Shown here: positions 47,883 through 56,264 of the stretch, piece by piece
Numbering within the stretch: position 1 is the first letter of the stretch
How the letters are laid out: the number at the start of each line of letters is the position of its first letter
IMG/VR virus record: IMGVR_UViG_3300003323_000541
Location: 35,902-99,901 of that record
DNA from: a virus
Strand: one strand, 5' to 3'
Length of the DNA: 64,000 nt
Notes under the pieces: model-generated
Seen by the model: only the letters and a program-made list of their open reading frames with translations
Told to the model about the DNA's origin: nothing
The model's database searches: none
Program-made: the position numbers and the translations under genes

Positions 47883-48615
47883 ATTTTCTCATGAGCATTT
47901 TAGGTATTTCCTGGATATATCTCTGAGCAGTAACTTCACCAAAAGAAGGAGCAGAGTTTACCTCAACCACTATGAATTCAGGATTCTCTCTCTTTCTTCC
48001 ATGTCCATCAACACTGCTTTGTACCCTTAAATCAACAGCACAAAAATCCAATCCCACTGATGAGCAAGCCTTTACACATTCTGAAACTATCTGTTCCCAG
48101 TTTACAGGTTTGTCAAAAGAAGCATTATCTTCCAATATCCATACACAGGTACTATCATTTCTGATAAATCTCTTATCCTCCGGTGTATCTCTTTGAAGCA
48201 TCTTCCTACATGTATAGAAGCATCCCTCAGAGTTAACATGCAAACGATATTCACGATTGTATGAATAGTATTTCTCGAATATATAATTGGAAGTAGTCTT
48301 ACCAGCTAACCAATTATCGAATTCCTGCTTTGAATTAAGTAATGATAGTCCTCTACCTCTTGAACCAAAGCGGTTCTTAGCTACTATAGGGAAGGGTAAT
48401 TCACTAATATTAATAAGCTCTTCGGTGATTCCATTCTTCATTTGATCATTCCCGGAGAAAGTCCACCAAAGGGCCGTTTTAACGTTAGCTCCAAAGCATT
48501 TCTTCATTCGAAGCTTATCCGAACTATTCTTTACTGCTTCTGGACTATTAAGCTCAATTCGTCCGTCATTAATTTCTGTAGTTGAACCAAGACGAACCAC
48601 ACTTCTAAAAGGCAT
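47866..48615 (-). CDS. ATP-grasp ligase
   Basis: 249 aa from ATG 48615 (MPFRSVVRLGSTTEI), chosen because the longer frame overlaps the upstream gene by 80 bases. ATP-grasp features: SDKLRMKKCFGA, PIVAKNRFGSRGRGLSL (Lys and Gly-rich loop), NYIFEKYYSYNREYRL, and VVEVNSAPSFG for metal-binding residues at the end. These enzymes activate a carboxylate as acyl-phosphate and join it to an amine. Placement among amidoligases and amidotransferases fits stepwise peptide or amide synthesis; the substrate is unknown. Confidence 0.8.
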   Translation of the reverse strand: MPFRSVVRLGSTTEINDGRIELNSPEAVKNSSDKLRMKKCFGANVKTALWWTFSGNDQMKNGITEELINISELPFPIVAKNRFGSRGRGLSLLNSKQEFDNWLAGKTTSNYIFEKYYSYNREYRLHVNSEGCFYTCRKMLQRDTPEDKRFIRNDSTCVWILEDNASFDKPVNWEQIVSECVKACSSVGLDFCAVDLRVQSSVDGHGRKRENPEFIVVEVNSAPSFGEVTAQRYIQEIPKMLMRKYEGLR

Positions 48616-48640
48616 TCTTTGCAGAGCCCCTCTTAGGATA

Positions 48641-49450
48641 TTATGCGATGGATGCCGGCTTCTTATTTGAGGTCTGAACCTTGTCGAGACTTTTTTTAAT
48701 ATTTTCAATTGAGTTACCATGTTGATTAAAATATGATACTATACCTGAGTTACCATGAAGATTTTCCCATTGAAAAGGACTTTTTTTTTCTGAGGGATCT
48801 TCTTCAAGATATTCTTTCCATGTTTGAGAAATGTCTCCTCCATTGATTAAATAAATATAGAAAGGGACATGCTCTTTTCGCATTGATTTATATATATCTT
48901 CAGAACTACATACTGTTTTACTGTCTAAATTAGTAAATGAATTGAGATAACTCTCAATATCATCCTTACAGTTATAGTTCATACCTATGCGAATAAGTAA
49001 GCCATAGAAGCTAACGAAAACAGGTTTATCTAACCATTTAATATCTGATTTAAACACAACACCTTTTGGTCCTTTTTCTGTACATTTAGCACGTATAGCC
49101 TCTGTTCTTTGAAAGCCTCTGCTATCCTCAAATTTATGCAATAATGAAAGAACTCCATTAAGCATTTCATCTGATATACTATAGTTACATGCTGGTCTTT
49201 CCACAACAGCAAGGTTGAATGTATCACCTACGAATAAAAGATTTGTCTTCTCACTTGTAAATCCGTAGATAGTACGTGAAATCCCATCAATCTCTGTTGC
49301 TACAAATTCTTGAAGATAGTCTTTACATATTATAGGAACATGTAATCCTTGATAATGCTGAGAAAGCATACACATCTGTATCTTCGGAGACAGAGTTTGA
49401 ACTAAACCTGAAGTCTTACTAAAATCTAAATTAATTTCTACTTCTTCCAT
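48641..49450 (-). CDS. Unknown protein of the amidoligase operon
   Basis: 269 aa. No catalytic motif recognised; mixed fold with Cys and Trp scattered, and a Lys-rich tail. It lies between the ATP-grasp and the class I amidotransferase genes, ends 25 bases before the ATP-grasp start and starts two bases after the amidotransferase stop. Because every other gene in this operon belongs to amide-bond chemistry, it may supply a substrate-binding or carrier part; this is inference. Confidence 0.5.
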   Translation of the reverse strand: MEEVEINLDFSKTSGLVQTLSPKIQMCMLSQHYQGLHVPIICKDYLQEFVATEIDGISRTIYGFTSEKTNLLFVGDTFNLAVVERPACNYSISDEMLNGVLSLLHKFEDSRGFQRTEAIRAKCTEKGPKGVVFKSDIKWLDKPVFVSFYGLLIRIGMNYNCKDDIESYLNSFTNLDSKTVCSSEDIYKSMRKEHVPFYIYLINGGDISQTWKEYLEEDPSEKKSPFQWENLHGNSGIVSYFNQHGNSIENIKKSLDKVQTSNKKPASIA

Positions 49451-49452
49451 AA

Positions 49453-50202
49453 TTAAATATCAAACATTTCACTTGCTAACGCATCAAAGAACCCACATTC
49501 GAATTCTTCAGGATGAAATTGAGCAAGTAGGATATTATTCTGTTCATTTTTCATTAGTTCAACACACACAGGAACATCTTCCAATGCATCTATTGCTGAA
49601 CTATTCTTTCTTTTCTGGAACCACGTCTTTGTCTGAATATTCTCATTAGATAAAGAAGGACATCCAGTGTAGACTCTACTCCAACCAAGGACAGTAAATC
49701 CAGGAGCAACATCTTTAACAGCCTGATGATGGTAAGAATTGATCTTTACACTCGCCGCATTTGATTTCATTGCCTGATTACTATATATAGTTTGCATCTC
49801 TTGGGAAGTACTTCCTCTTGATAATTTAGGATCTTGTATATGACCTGCAACATGCTGGTATAAGCTACCACCTAATAAAACATTGATAACTTGCATACCT
49901 CTGCAGATACCAATAGTAGGCTTCTGATCTTCGAGCCAAGCTTTCAACAAGTTATTATCAAGATATTCATAGAAAGGATTAGCTCTTCCATTAAACACAG
50001 AAGGAATATCCCCTGTGATAGAGGGAGAAACGTCTAATCCTCCGGGAACAAGCAGGATATCAATTTGATCTTTAACCTTATTAAGATCATCCCATGGGGT
50101 AATTAACCTAACATGAGCCCTTCTGCTTATCCAGTCAATATATGCTGCATTTTGGGTTATCTTACCCTCAAAGCTATCAGCATAAACACCAATTGTTTTC
50201 AT
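49453..50202 (-). CDS. Class I glutamine amidotransferase (peptidase C26-like), copy 1
   Basis: 249 aa. LLVPGGLDVSPS, then GICRGMQVINVLLGG (Cys100 nucleophile), SYHHQAVKD and AQFHPEE (His230, Glu232) give the catalytic triad layout of gamma-glutamyl hydrolase-type amidotransferases. These act on gamma-glutamyl amides. Copies 2 (55638) and 3 (58095) resemble each other more than this one by eye. It lies directly downstream of the split amidoligase gene, so the two probably act on the same molecule. Confidence 0.85.
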   Translation of the reverse strand: MKTIGVYADSFEGKITQNAAYIDWISRRAHVRLITPWDDLNKVKDQIDILLVPGGLDVSPSITGDIPSVFNGRANPFYEYLDNNLLKAWLEDQKPTIGICRGMQVINVLLGGSLYQHVAGHIQDPKLSRGSTSQEMQTIYSNQAMKSNAASVKINSYHHQAVKDVAPGFTVLGWSRVYTGCPSLSNENIQTKTWFQKRKNSSAIDALEDVPVCVELMKNEQNNILLAQFHPEEFECGFFDALASEMFDI

Positions 50203-50218
50203 TTAATTCTTTTATAGG

Positions 50219-50599
50219 TTAATAAACCAATTCAGGAACGGTGATTGCGTATTTTTCACAAAGAACTCTTGCTGCATCTTTATCATCTTTTTCAATAACA
50301 GATACTGCTTCTTCATATTGTTCCTTAGTAAACTCTTCATTGTTGACAGAGTCTATTGCTCTGATTGTAGAATCCCATGCCCAACCAATGAGCTCATTGT
50401 TCATGATCCAGAAATTGGATAAGGTTCTGTATTCTACTCCATAAGGTTTCATGCGAAAGCTTCCAGGAGCCCCATACATGGCTCTACGACGATTATCTTT
50501 GTCCATTAGTAGTGAAGGTATACCTAAGAAGATATCCATGCGTCTAACGAGCTCTAATGAAGTCTTATCATTAGGATCTTTATATCCTATGTGAATATG
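50219..50599 (-). CDS. Type-2 amidoligase, exon 2
   Basis: Second exon of the split phiEco32-like amidoligase: 126 residues beginning HIHIGYKDPND. An ATG at 50602-50600 precedes it, but its last base is the inferred final intron base, so the protein should not start there. Joined to 50903-51331 it gives a 269-aa protein with the conserved GGHIHIG motif. The C-terminus (YGVEYRTLSNFWIMNNELIGWAWD) matches the family's usual C-terminal core. Confidence 0.8.
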   Translation of the reverse strand, partial: HIHIGYKDPNDKTSLELVRRMDIFLGIPSLLMDKDNRRRAMYGAPGSFRMKPYGVEYRTLSNFWIMNNELIGWAWDSTIRAIDSVNNEEFTKEQYEEAVSVIEKDDKDAARVLCEKYAITVPELVY

Positions 50600-50902
50600 C
50601 ATTTTGTTATCGTTGAGCTTTTTATCTCAACTTCTAGAATCTTCTGTATAAATTCTAGTTCGGCGTACATTTTCTCCTCCAACTTAATGGTAAGGAGCAG
50701 AACACTCTTGGGGATATTATATTCTCTTATTAGAGGTTCAATCCCTACGCTCTACGGTACTAATCCCTATTATGAGACCTAGTTACCACGGTATTTAAGT
50801 AATTTTGCAATTTCGTTTTTCAAAAGAAAAACTAACAGTCTTATTCACCGTATTTGCTCTGTTCAAATTTAGCATTTCTGCTAAAAAGGGCCATTATTGT
50901 CG
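50600..50902 (-). other. Putative group I-like self-splicing intron
   Basis: 303 nt non-coding insert. Its removal joins GGT-GGT with CAT-ATT-CAC in frame and restores GGHIHIG of the amidoligase. The base before it is U and its last base is G, as in group I introns; a short P1 (GGU with GCC, U.G at the splice site) is possible. It holds several hairpins: TTTAGCA with TGCTAAA, GTTTTTC with GAAAAAC, and GGGAU with AUCCC flanking a small CUCU/AGAG hairpin like P7-P8, plus AAATTGCA resembling the P element. No endonuclease ORF is inside. The helices are hand-drawn; the class is not proven. Confidence 0.75.
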
Positions 50903-51331
50903 ACCACCAGTAGTCCGTAAGTTACCTCTTGCATCAGGAGGAGCAATCATACTCATAGTATGAGCAGAGAACTCAGCCATACAGCCAAAGGTACGATTAA
51001 ATTTGTTATTGAGATACTTCTTCTCAAATTCTGCAGAAGCTTTAGATGAAAGGGAAAGTTCAGCAGGTATGGTCTTACGAAGATATTCCATAACAAAATT
51101 AATTTCTTCTGCAAACTGCTCTTTATTTTGACAAGGAGGAATACAGAATTCTGCAGCAACATTGTCTTTTAAGATAAAATGACCTTTATCGCTAATAGGA
51201 TGAGGGTCCCATTTATCCCCGGGAATAATTCCCAATGAAGGAATAAATTCCTCTTTCTCGTCGTTGATTCTTACCAGAAATACCTCAGGATCTGCTCCTA
51301 ATGTTACATTTTCAATTGATAGTTTAGACAT
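50903..51331 (-). CDS. Type-2 amidoligase (COOH-NH2 ligase), exon 1
   Basis: First exon of the split gene: 143 residues from ATG 51331. Shows LGADPEVFLV near the N-terminus, NVAAEFCIPPCQN, FGCMAEFSAHTMS and LRTTGG at its end, all typical of the phiEco32-like type-2 amidoligase. Read on without splicing it would end at a stop at 50894. With exon 2 the enzyme is 269 aa and keeps the ligase core. It starts the amide-bond operon together with the adjacent class I amidotransferase. The exact exon end is inferred from frame, motif and the U/G intron rule. Confidence 0.85.
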
Positions 51332-51338
51332 ACTTAAT

Positions 51339-52496
51339 TTATTTACGGTTTGTAACTTTAAAATGTTTTCTTAATGATTTATCGTCAATACATACAATTC
51401 CTTTTTCGGATTTTATTTCAAATTTATAGCTACCTTTTATGATAATTCCTCCAGATCCTGTTCTTGGAACCCTCACTTTAACAGCATAAGGTACATTTGA
51501 ATTAAATTTACCTCTGTATCTTTGATGGTCCTTACAGATTACTTCAGTTATTCTCTCTCTGTTGTATCTGGGTGGTTTTGGGATTATCAAAAGAAGATCG
51601 CTTGACTTTAAATTAGTCAAATCCAGCTTATATGAAGCTTCAAGATCTTCCAATGCAAATCTTGTATGAACTGAGGATTCGTTTACAGGAGCATGGACAT
51701 TTGCCACGACTCTATTTTTACCGTCTTTTCTGCATGTTATTACTTCATAAGTAGCTTGTAGTCCTTCTGTTATAGGTGAACCCTGTATTTTATCAACCAA
51801 AAGGGACTTTAGCTTCTTATTACCAAACAACTCTACAGACTTGGTATAACTCACTGGTCTAACACGCTCTCTTGACCAATGATATGTTTCCTTTATCGAT
51901 GAAATAGGAACCTCAAGGTTTCCAGATTCAAACGCAATACAAGTTAAATGAAGCTTATTAGGAATAAATGAAACCTTGAATTTTTCAATTTCTAATAATT
52001 CTTCTTCCACCTTAACTATTTTATTGATACATAAATTATGATGGTAGGAATTGAGGTTAAATGAACTAGGTAATCTCTGTTTAACCCATGTATACATTTT
52101 CTCTTCTGTATCATTAGGTACAGCTACCACAAATACATAACTATCGATATCCAGGTTATGCACCTTAACTCCCTCACTTAAATAAGGACTTAAAGAGTCA
52201 AAATAAGCTTCTTTTGTATCAGCTGCACATTCACCTAAGCTGGTAAAATAATTACTTATAGAAAGAAATTCTCTACTGGTCGTAGATAAAGTTAAAACTT
52301 TACCTTTGGCTTCCTTTTTATTGATTATATGACCTAAATAACTAAAGAAGAAGTATTTACAACCAGTTCCGGGCATTGGAGCTGAGGTAACGAAATAATG
52401 GTCAAATCCAATACCTTCGTAAGCTAGTCCTTTTACAATCGAACCCGGTATAATCTTATAGACCACATTACCATTTACTAGTTCTGTTGCTTTCAT
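51339..52496 (-). CDS. Unknown protein upstream of the amidoligase
   Basis: 385 aa. No catalytic motif recognised; basic C-terminus (RVPRTGSGGIIIKGSYKFEIKSEKG) and Arg/Lys-rich patches suggest nucleic-acid or phosphate contacts. It overlaps the end of the DNA polymerase gene by 29 bases and precedes the amidoligase gene by 7 bases. A link to either replication or the amide island cannot be decided. Confidence 0.5.
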   Translation of the reverse strand: MKATELVNGNVVYKIIPGSIVKGLAYEGIGFDHYFVTSAPMPGTGCKYFFFSYLGHIINKKEAKGKVLTLSTTSREFLSISNYFTSLGECAADTKEAYFDSLSPYLSEGVKVHNLDIDSYVFVVAVPNDTEEKMYTWVKQRLPSSFNLNSYHHNLCINKIVKVEEELLEIEKFKVSFIPNKLHLTCIAFESGNLEVPISSIKETYHWSRERVRPVSYTKSVELFGNKKLKSLLVDKIQGSPITEGLQATYEVITCRKDGKNRVVANVHAPVNESSVHTRFALEDLEASYKLDLTNLKSSDLLLIIPKPPRYNRERITEVICKDHQRYRGKFNSNVPYAVKVRVPRTGSGGIIIKGSYKFEIKSEKGIVCIDDKSLRKHFKVTNRK

Positions 52497-54564
52497 TATG
52501 TTCTATCGTTTTAATAATTTTGTTGCATTCATTAATATAGTAGTCATAATTTATGTCATAATCTTTCATTGATTTCTGTTCATATTTATTGAAAACTGTA
52601 CATAGCCAACCTGCTTCGATATTTGTTTCCCTATCCTTTGGTTTAAGTGTATGGTCCTCTACCATAGAAAATATATCTAATTGATTTGGAGAGGTTGCTC
52701 TTAATTTACTCAATTGATCTATCTTTTTAGCAAGTGGAGGTAATACTTTTATTAAACTCACTCCTTTATTTGAAACATAATATCTTGTTGTTTTTGATAA
52801 ATTAGTTTCTGCTACACCATCTTTGTTTATTATTCTGGTGATAAGTGTATTTTCTCCAGTTAATTTACAGAGTTTACAGAATTCATATATATCAGTACAT
52901 TCTTCAATAGTTTTTTCTACAGGTGTACCCTCAAGGAAATATTTTTGAATTGAATAGGGAACTATTCTCATCGAATGATTTTTATGCACTTCCTTATCAC
53001 TCTCAAAATCTCCTTTTAGTTTTACTTCTCCATTAGGCTTTATAGCCATATAGTCATTCACTGAGGTCTGTATTAGCTTAGAATACTCAGCATATTCCAA
53101 CTTACCCATTTGATTATTTCCGACTTTGTTCTCCCAGTTTGAACATATCTGGTAATACAGGTCTGATAGGGATTTGTCAAATAGACATACAATACCATCT
53201 GTATTAGCACTTACAACATGGATATTATTAAGTTCCATGTCTTCTATCAACATTAATATCTCAAATTGATTACCAATTGTACAACTAAAGTGAGACACTG
53301 GAGAATATTGCCAATTTGATGATTCATTTGTTTTTCCAAAGCCACCACCATTCAATGCTAATTTATATACTTCTTCTTTAGATTTTTCTTTAACTTCCTT
53401 TGTAGATTTAAAAGTCTGCTTAGCAAGATCTTTCTTCTCAATGTTTGAAGTATAACCTATCAACCATTCTTCTCCAAGATGTTTAGGAAACAATCTGCGC
53501 TTCTTAATAGCATTGGGGTATTGTGAACCAACATCAGCATCTCTGAGATATTGATTTTCATTTGGAATTATCATCCTGGGTCCTTCACATGAATGTATAC
53601 CACCTTTGGCTATTGTATACTCAGTACCTCTGAATGTGATTTGAAATACCTGACTATCATCATCCTTATTCTTCTTTAAATCTACAGGGGCTACTCTTAC
53701 ATGGTCATAAAATTTTTGAAGTTCTGGGGTCTTAAAGGAAACATAATCAGGAATACAATCTCCAAATGTGAATGGATATACAACAGGAGTTCTCTCTTTG
53801 ATTTCTTTAAAAGATAATCCTGTGTTCTTCATGTAGGTTCTCTTGTTAATTTCATCACCAATTTTTACATCATTGAAATTAACGCAATTAATACCTAATT
53901 CAATTTGTATATCCCTCCTTAGTTGTAATTTATTCTTACCCTTATAGAAGTCTAATTTGTGGTTTGGTATATACTTAGATAGTGTATCGGTATCACCTAT
54001 TGTTAACAAGTATAGCAAATAAGTTGCTAATACATCATGATTATTATAAGAAAGAATAGTATGAATCTCTTCATTATCATAAATCTTTTTACTATGGTGA
54101 ATGGGCATGTCCTCAATATTACCCATTCTAAGAACAAATTCTATGGCCTTTAAGGACATTTTCTTTTGTTTGTTATCAAAATGCCATATTTTGTACAAGT
54201 CTATCTGAAAGATCGATAATCTCCATTCTGGTATAGGAGCCCAACCTGTTTCCCTTGATGTATTAATCACCCAATTTGATATTCTGTATATTTCCTGAGC
54301 TCTGGCTTCACTGCTTAGTTTTAATAGCTTATTTTGTTCTAGTAATATAGTTTCTATCACTTGTCCATCATATGCTATATTATTGAAACCAATAAAGACG
54401 ATCTTGTCCTTTATACATTTATTTAAAAAGTTAATGTAAGAGATAAAATCATCTCTTTCTTTATGTATGACAAATTCTAGCTTTTCTTCCGAATATGGAT
54501 CTCTGAATATAGCTGAATGAAAATTAGCCATACATTCAATATCGTAAATGTAGAATTTTTTCAT
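52468..54564 (-). CDS. Family B DNA polymerase
   Basis: 698 aa. Exonuclease motif I is FYIYDIEC (Asp8, Glu10), motif II FIGFNNIAYDG. Polymerase motif A is DADVGSQYP (342-350), motif B KLALNGGGFGKTN (Lys401), motif C SANTDGI (Asp456). Motif C has TDG in place of the usual DTDS, leaving one clear Asp. The N-terminal exonuclease and palm order is that of family B replicases of crAss-like phages. It copies the genome with the primase and helicase encoded upstream in the map. Confidence 0.85.
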   Translation of the reverse strand: MKKFYIYDIECMANFHSAIFRDPYSEEKLEFVIHKERDDFISYINFLNKCIKDKIVFIGFNNIAYDGQVIETILLEQNKLLKLSSEARAQEIYRISNWVINTSRETGWAPIPEWRLSIFQIDLYKIWHFDNKQKKMSLKAIEFVLRMGNIEDMPIHHSKKIYDNEEIHTILSYNNHDVLATYLLYLLTIGDTDTLSKYIPNHKLDFYKGKNKLQLRRDIQIELGINCVNFNDVKIGDEINKRTYMKNTGLSFKEIKERTPVVYPFTFGDCIPDYVSFKTPELQKFYDHVRVAPVDLKKNKDDDSQVFQITFRGTEYTIAKGGIHSCEGPRMIIPNENQYLRDADVGSQYPNAIKKRRLFPKHLGEEWLIGYTSNIEKKDLAKQTFKSTKEVKEKSKEEVYKLALNGGGFGKTNESSNWQYSPVSHFSCTIGNQFEILMLIEDMELNNIHVVSANTDGIVCLFDKSLSDLYYQICSNWENKVGNNQMGKLEYAEYSKLIQTSVNDYMAIKPNGEVKLKGDFESDKEVHKNHSMRIVPYSIQKYFLEGTPVEKTIEECTDIYEFCKLCKLTGENTLITRIINKDGVAETNLSKTTRYYVSNKGVSLIKVLPPLAKKIDQLSKLRATSPNQLDIFSMVEDHTLKPKDRETNIEAGWLCTVFNKYEQKSMKDYDINYDYYINECNKIIKTIEHNESNRTSKW

Positions 54565-54570
54565 ATTAAA

Positions 54571-54927
54571 CTAATCTGTATTTGGTAGGAAGACTGTAAA
54601 TGAATCCCTTGGTTTAGAATCTTTGAAATAATACTTAGCAAGCATGTATAGATCTTCCATAGATCTTGAAGCTCCTATTCTTTGTGTTCTTTTTGATCCA
54701 TTTTTATAAACTGTTTTACTATTTGTTGGAAAATCAAGAACCTGGTATGACCCAACATAAATATTATTTTTTGATATATAATTATGCTTTATAGCATAAT
54801 ATACAAGATCGTCTATGGAATCAAAACTTTCTTTATCGGGGAACATTATGCTTTTTCCATCAAATTTCTCTTCGACTTCTTTAAAGTATTCCTCTTCTTC
54901 ATTATTAAAATTGTATACGTCTTTCAT
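54571..54927 (-). CDS. GRxRS-GD-YYYP-related protein (paralogue C)
   Basis: 118 aa. The N-terminus is acidic (FNNEEEEYFKEVEEKFDG); near the C-terminus TVYKNGSKRTQRIG and ASRSMEDLYMLAKYYF line up with the motif of the 34603 and 55069 proteins, though the GD is replaced by ED. It lies next to paralogue B, with the tRNA-like fold between. Function unknown. Confidence 0.5.
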   Translation of the reverse strand: MKDVYNFNNEEEEYFKEVEEKFDGKSIMFPDKESFDSIDDLVYYAIKHNYISKNNIYVGSYQVLDFPTNSKTVYKNGSKRTQRIGASRSMEDLYMLAKYYFKDSKPRDSFTVFLPNTD

Positions 54928-54966
54928 TATAATTTGTTTATAATCGTTTGTTAATTAATAAAAACA

Positions 54967-55048
54967 GGTCCGTGATGGATTCTCACCAACAACCTTTCTG
55001 TTCTTTTGGAGGGAACAGAATGCACTAAAATACTTGTGCGTACGGACC
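54967..55048 (-). tRNA. tRNA-like fold with extended anticodon arm
   Basis: 82 nt on the minus strand: acceptor GGTCCGT/ACGGACC, D stem GCAC/GTGC with loop AAGTATTTTA, an 8-bp arm TTCTGTTC/GAACAGAA with a 9-nt loop (CCTCCAAAA), a 5-nt variable region and a T arm GTTGG/CCATC with loop TGAGAAT. The D-loop lacks GG and the T-loop lacks the T-C at positions 55-56, so the normal elbow cannot form. CCA in the loop could read UGG (Trp). It may be a decayed tRNA or a tRNA-like RNA. Confidence 0.5.
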
Positions 55049-55068
55049 TTATATTACCCACGTTCTTA

Positions 55069-55641
55069 CTACCCTTGCAAGACGGTGAGCGCTGGAGCTA
55101 CCTCAGTAGCTTGTTTGTCTTCTGTATATTCGGGTAAATCTTCAACATCATGCCACCAATAATTCCACAGAATACCAAATTCATCTATACCAAAATTAGT
55201 GTCTTTTGAATCTGAACGAACACCATGATGAGTATTCCATCCAGCTTTAGTGCTTTGGAATTGAAATACCCTTTTTTTGATATTAGGACAGAATATAGAA
55301 CAAATAGGATCTGCACTATAACCACTTTCAGGATAGAACTTAGTGCTAAAGATAAGTTGTTTTAATGTCTTTAAAGAAGTATCCGGATAATAATACTTAC
55401 AAACAAGAAATATATCACCTAATGATCTGTTCTTCCTTCCATCGCATTGATGGGTCTCATCTTTAGCATATACCGTGGTATAGTTACGAAAATATTCTTT
55501 AAGTAATTTTGCAAGGAACTTGTCCAATGGCTGATCACTTTCTTTCTTAAAAGGAGGGATTTCTTCGCTAATCCGTTTTCCAATTTTAAGAAGACCTGTA
55601 TTGGCTAGTAATTCTTTTTCTATCTCTCGATAATGTTTCAT
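55069..55641 (-). CDS. GRxRS-GD-YYYP family protein (paralogue B)
   Basis: 190 aa. It contains GRKNRSLGDIFLVCKYYYP (about residues 68-86), clearly related to paralogue A, and Cys residues with an ICSIFCPNIKKRVFQF segment matching the NVIHKRVFYV segment of A. Function not recognised. It precedes the tRNA-like sequence on the transcript and follows an amidotransferase gene. Confidence 0.55.
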   Translation of the reverse strand: MKHYREIEKELLANTGLLKIGKRISEEIPPFKKESDQPLDKFLAKLLKEYFRNYTTVYAKDETHQCDGRKNRSLGDIFLVCKYYYPDTSLKTLKQLIFSTKFYPESGYSADPICSIFCPNIKKRVFQFQSTKAGWNTHHGVRSDSKDTNFGIDEFGILWNYWWHDVEDLPEYTEDKQATEVAPALTVLQG

Positions 55642-56264
55642 GTTTTATACTTCTTAATAAGTTTGTTTAAATATGTATGCAGACGATCGTTATCAGTCAT
55701 TTCAGGGTGTCCCTGGATACACAGAGCATTAATATTAGGATAATGTATAATTTCCGGTTCCAGAAATCCTTCTGGTATATTCATTGAATGATCGTTACCA
55801 TCAAGATATTTACCAGTTGATCTTTGGAAAGTGGACCAAGCTATTAGTTCGTGCTTAGTTCCTTTAGGATAACACATCTGATGGTGTCTTGACGGTATTA
55901 CATACTTCTCTTCTTGATTGGTAGTTATCCAATGTCCATTACCTTTCAACACATGACCCTCTACATGCTGGATAAGCTTACCACCTGAAAGAACAGTCAT
56001 TAACTGTGCTCCTCTGCATATTCCTATGATAAATTTACCTTTGGAATATTTATCGAAGATGTCAAGTTCATATCTGTCTCTAAGTGGTGATGTATAGGTA
56101 TAGGAACCTTCTTTTTCACCATACAGAGCTGGACATATATCTTCTCCTCCAGGAAATAGTAGGATATCAGCTTTCTCAGGATTCCTTACCCTTTCAACCC
56201 CTTCTATCCAGTTACTATAATGTCTATAGTAATGTTGGAAAGGAGTTACGATATGTATTTTCAT
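55638..56264 (-). CDS. Class I glutamine amidotransferase (C26-like), copy 2
   Basis: 208 aa from ATG 56264 (MKIHIVTPFQHYYR), which overlaps the upstream stop as ATGA. Motifs: LLFPGGEDICPALYGE, IIGICRGAQLMTVLSGG (Cys83), SRHHQMCYP and IQGHPEM. It lacks a separate synthetase domain, so it is a stand-alone gamma-glutamyl hydrolase or amidotransferase. Compared with copy 1 it is shorter. Three copies in one phage suggest different gamma-glutamyl-type targets. Confidence 0.8.
   Translation of the reverse strand: MKIHIVTPFQHYYRHYSNWIEGVERVRNPEKADILLFPGGEDICPALYGEKEGSYTYTSPLRDRYELDIFDKYSKGKFIIGICRGAQLMTVLSGGKLIQHVEGHVLKGNGHWITTNQEEKYVIPSRHHQMCYPKGTKHELIAWSTFQRSTGKYLDGNDHSMNIPEGFLEPEIIHYPNINALCIQGHPEMTDNDRLHTYLNKLIKKYKT

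Noticed and set aside
48616-48720. Longer ATP-grasp start at 48720
   Set aside because: It would overlap the upstream gene by 80 bases; ATG 48615 lies just after the stop and begins with the expected MPFRSVVRLGS.
50219-51331. Amidoligase broken by a frameshift or encoding an intein
   Set aside because: The interruption is a 303-nt stretch with stops in the exon-1 frame and no intein motifs, and exact removal restores the frame; a simple frameshift or protein splicing does not fit.
54967-55048. tRNA on the plus strand at the same place
   Set aside because: On the plus strand the T arm would need a 10-nt loop and the D arm does not pair, so the minus-strand fold is better.
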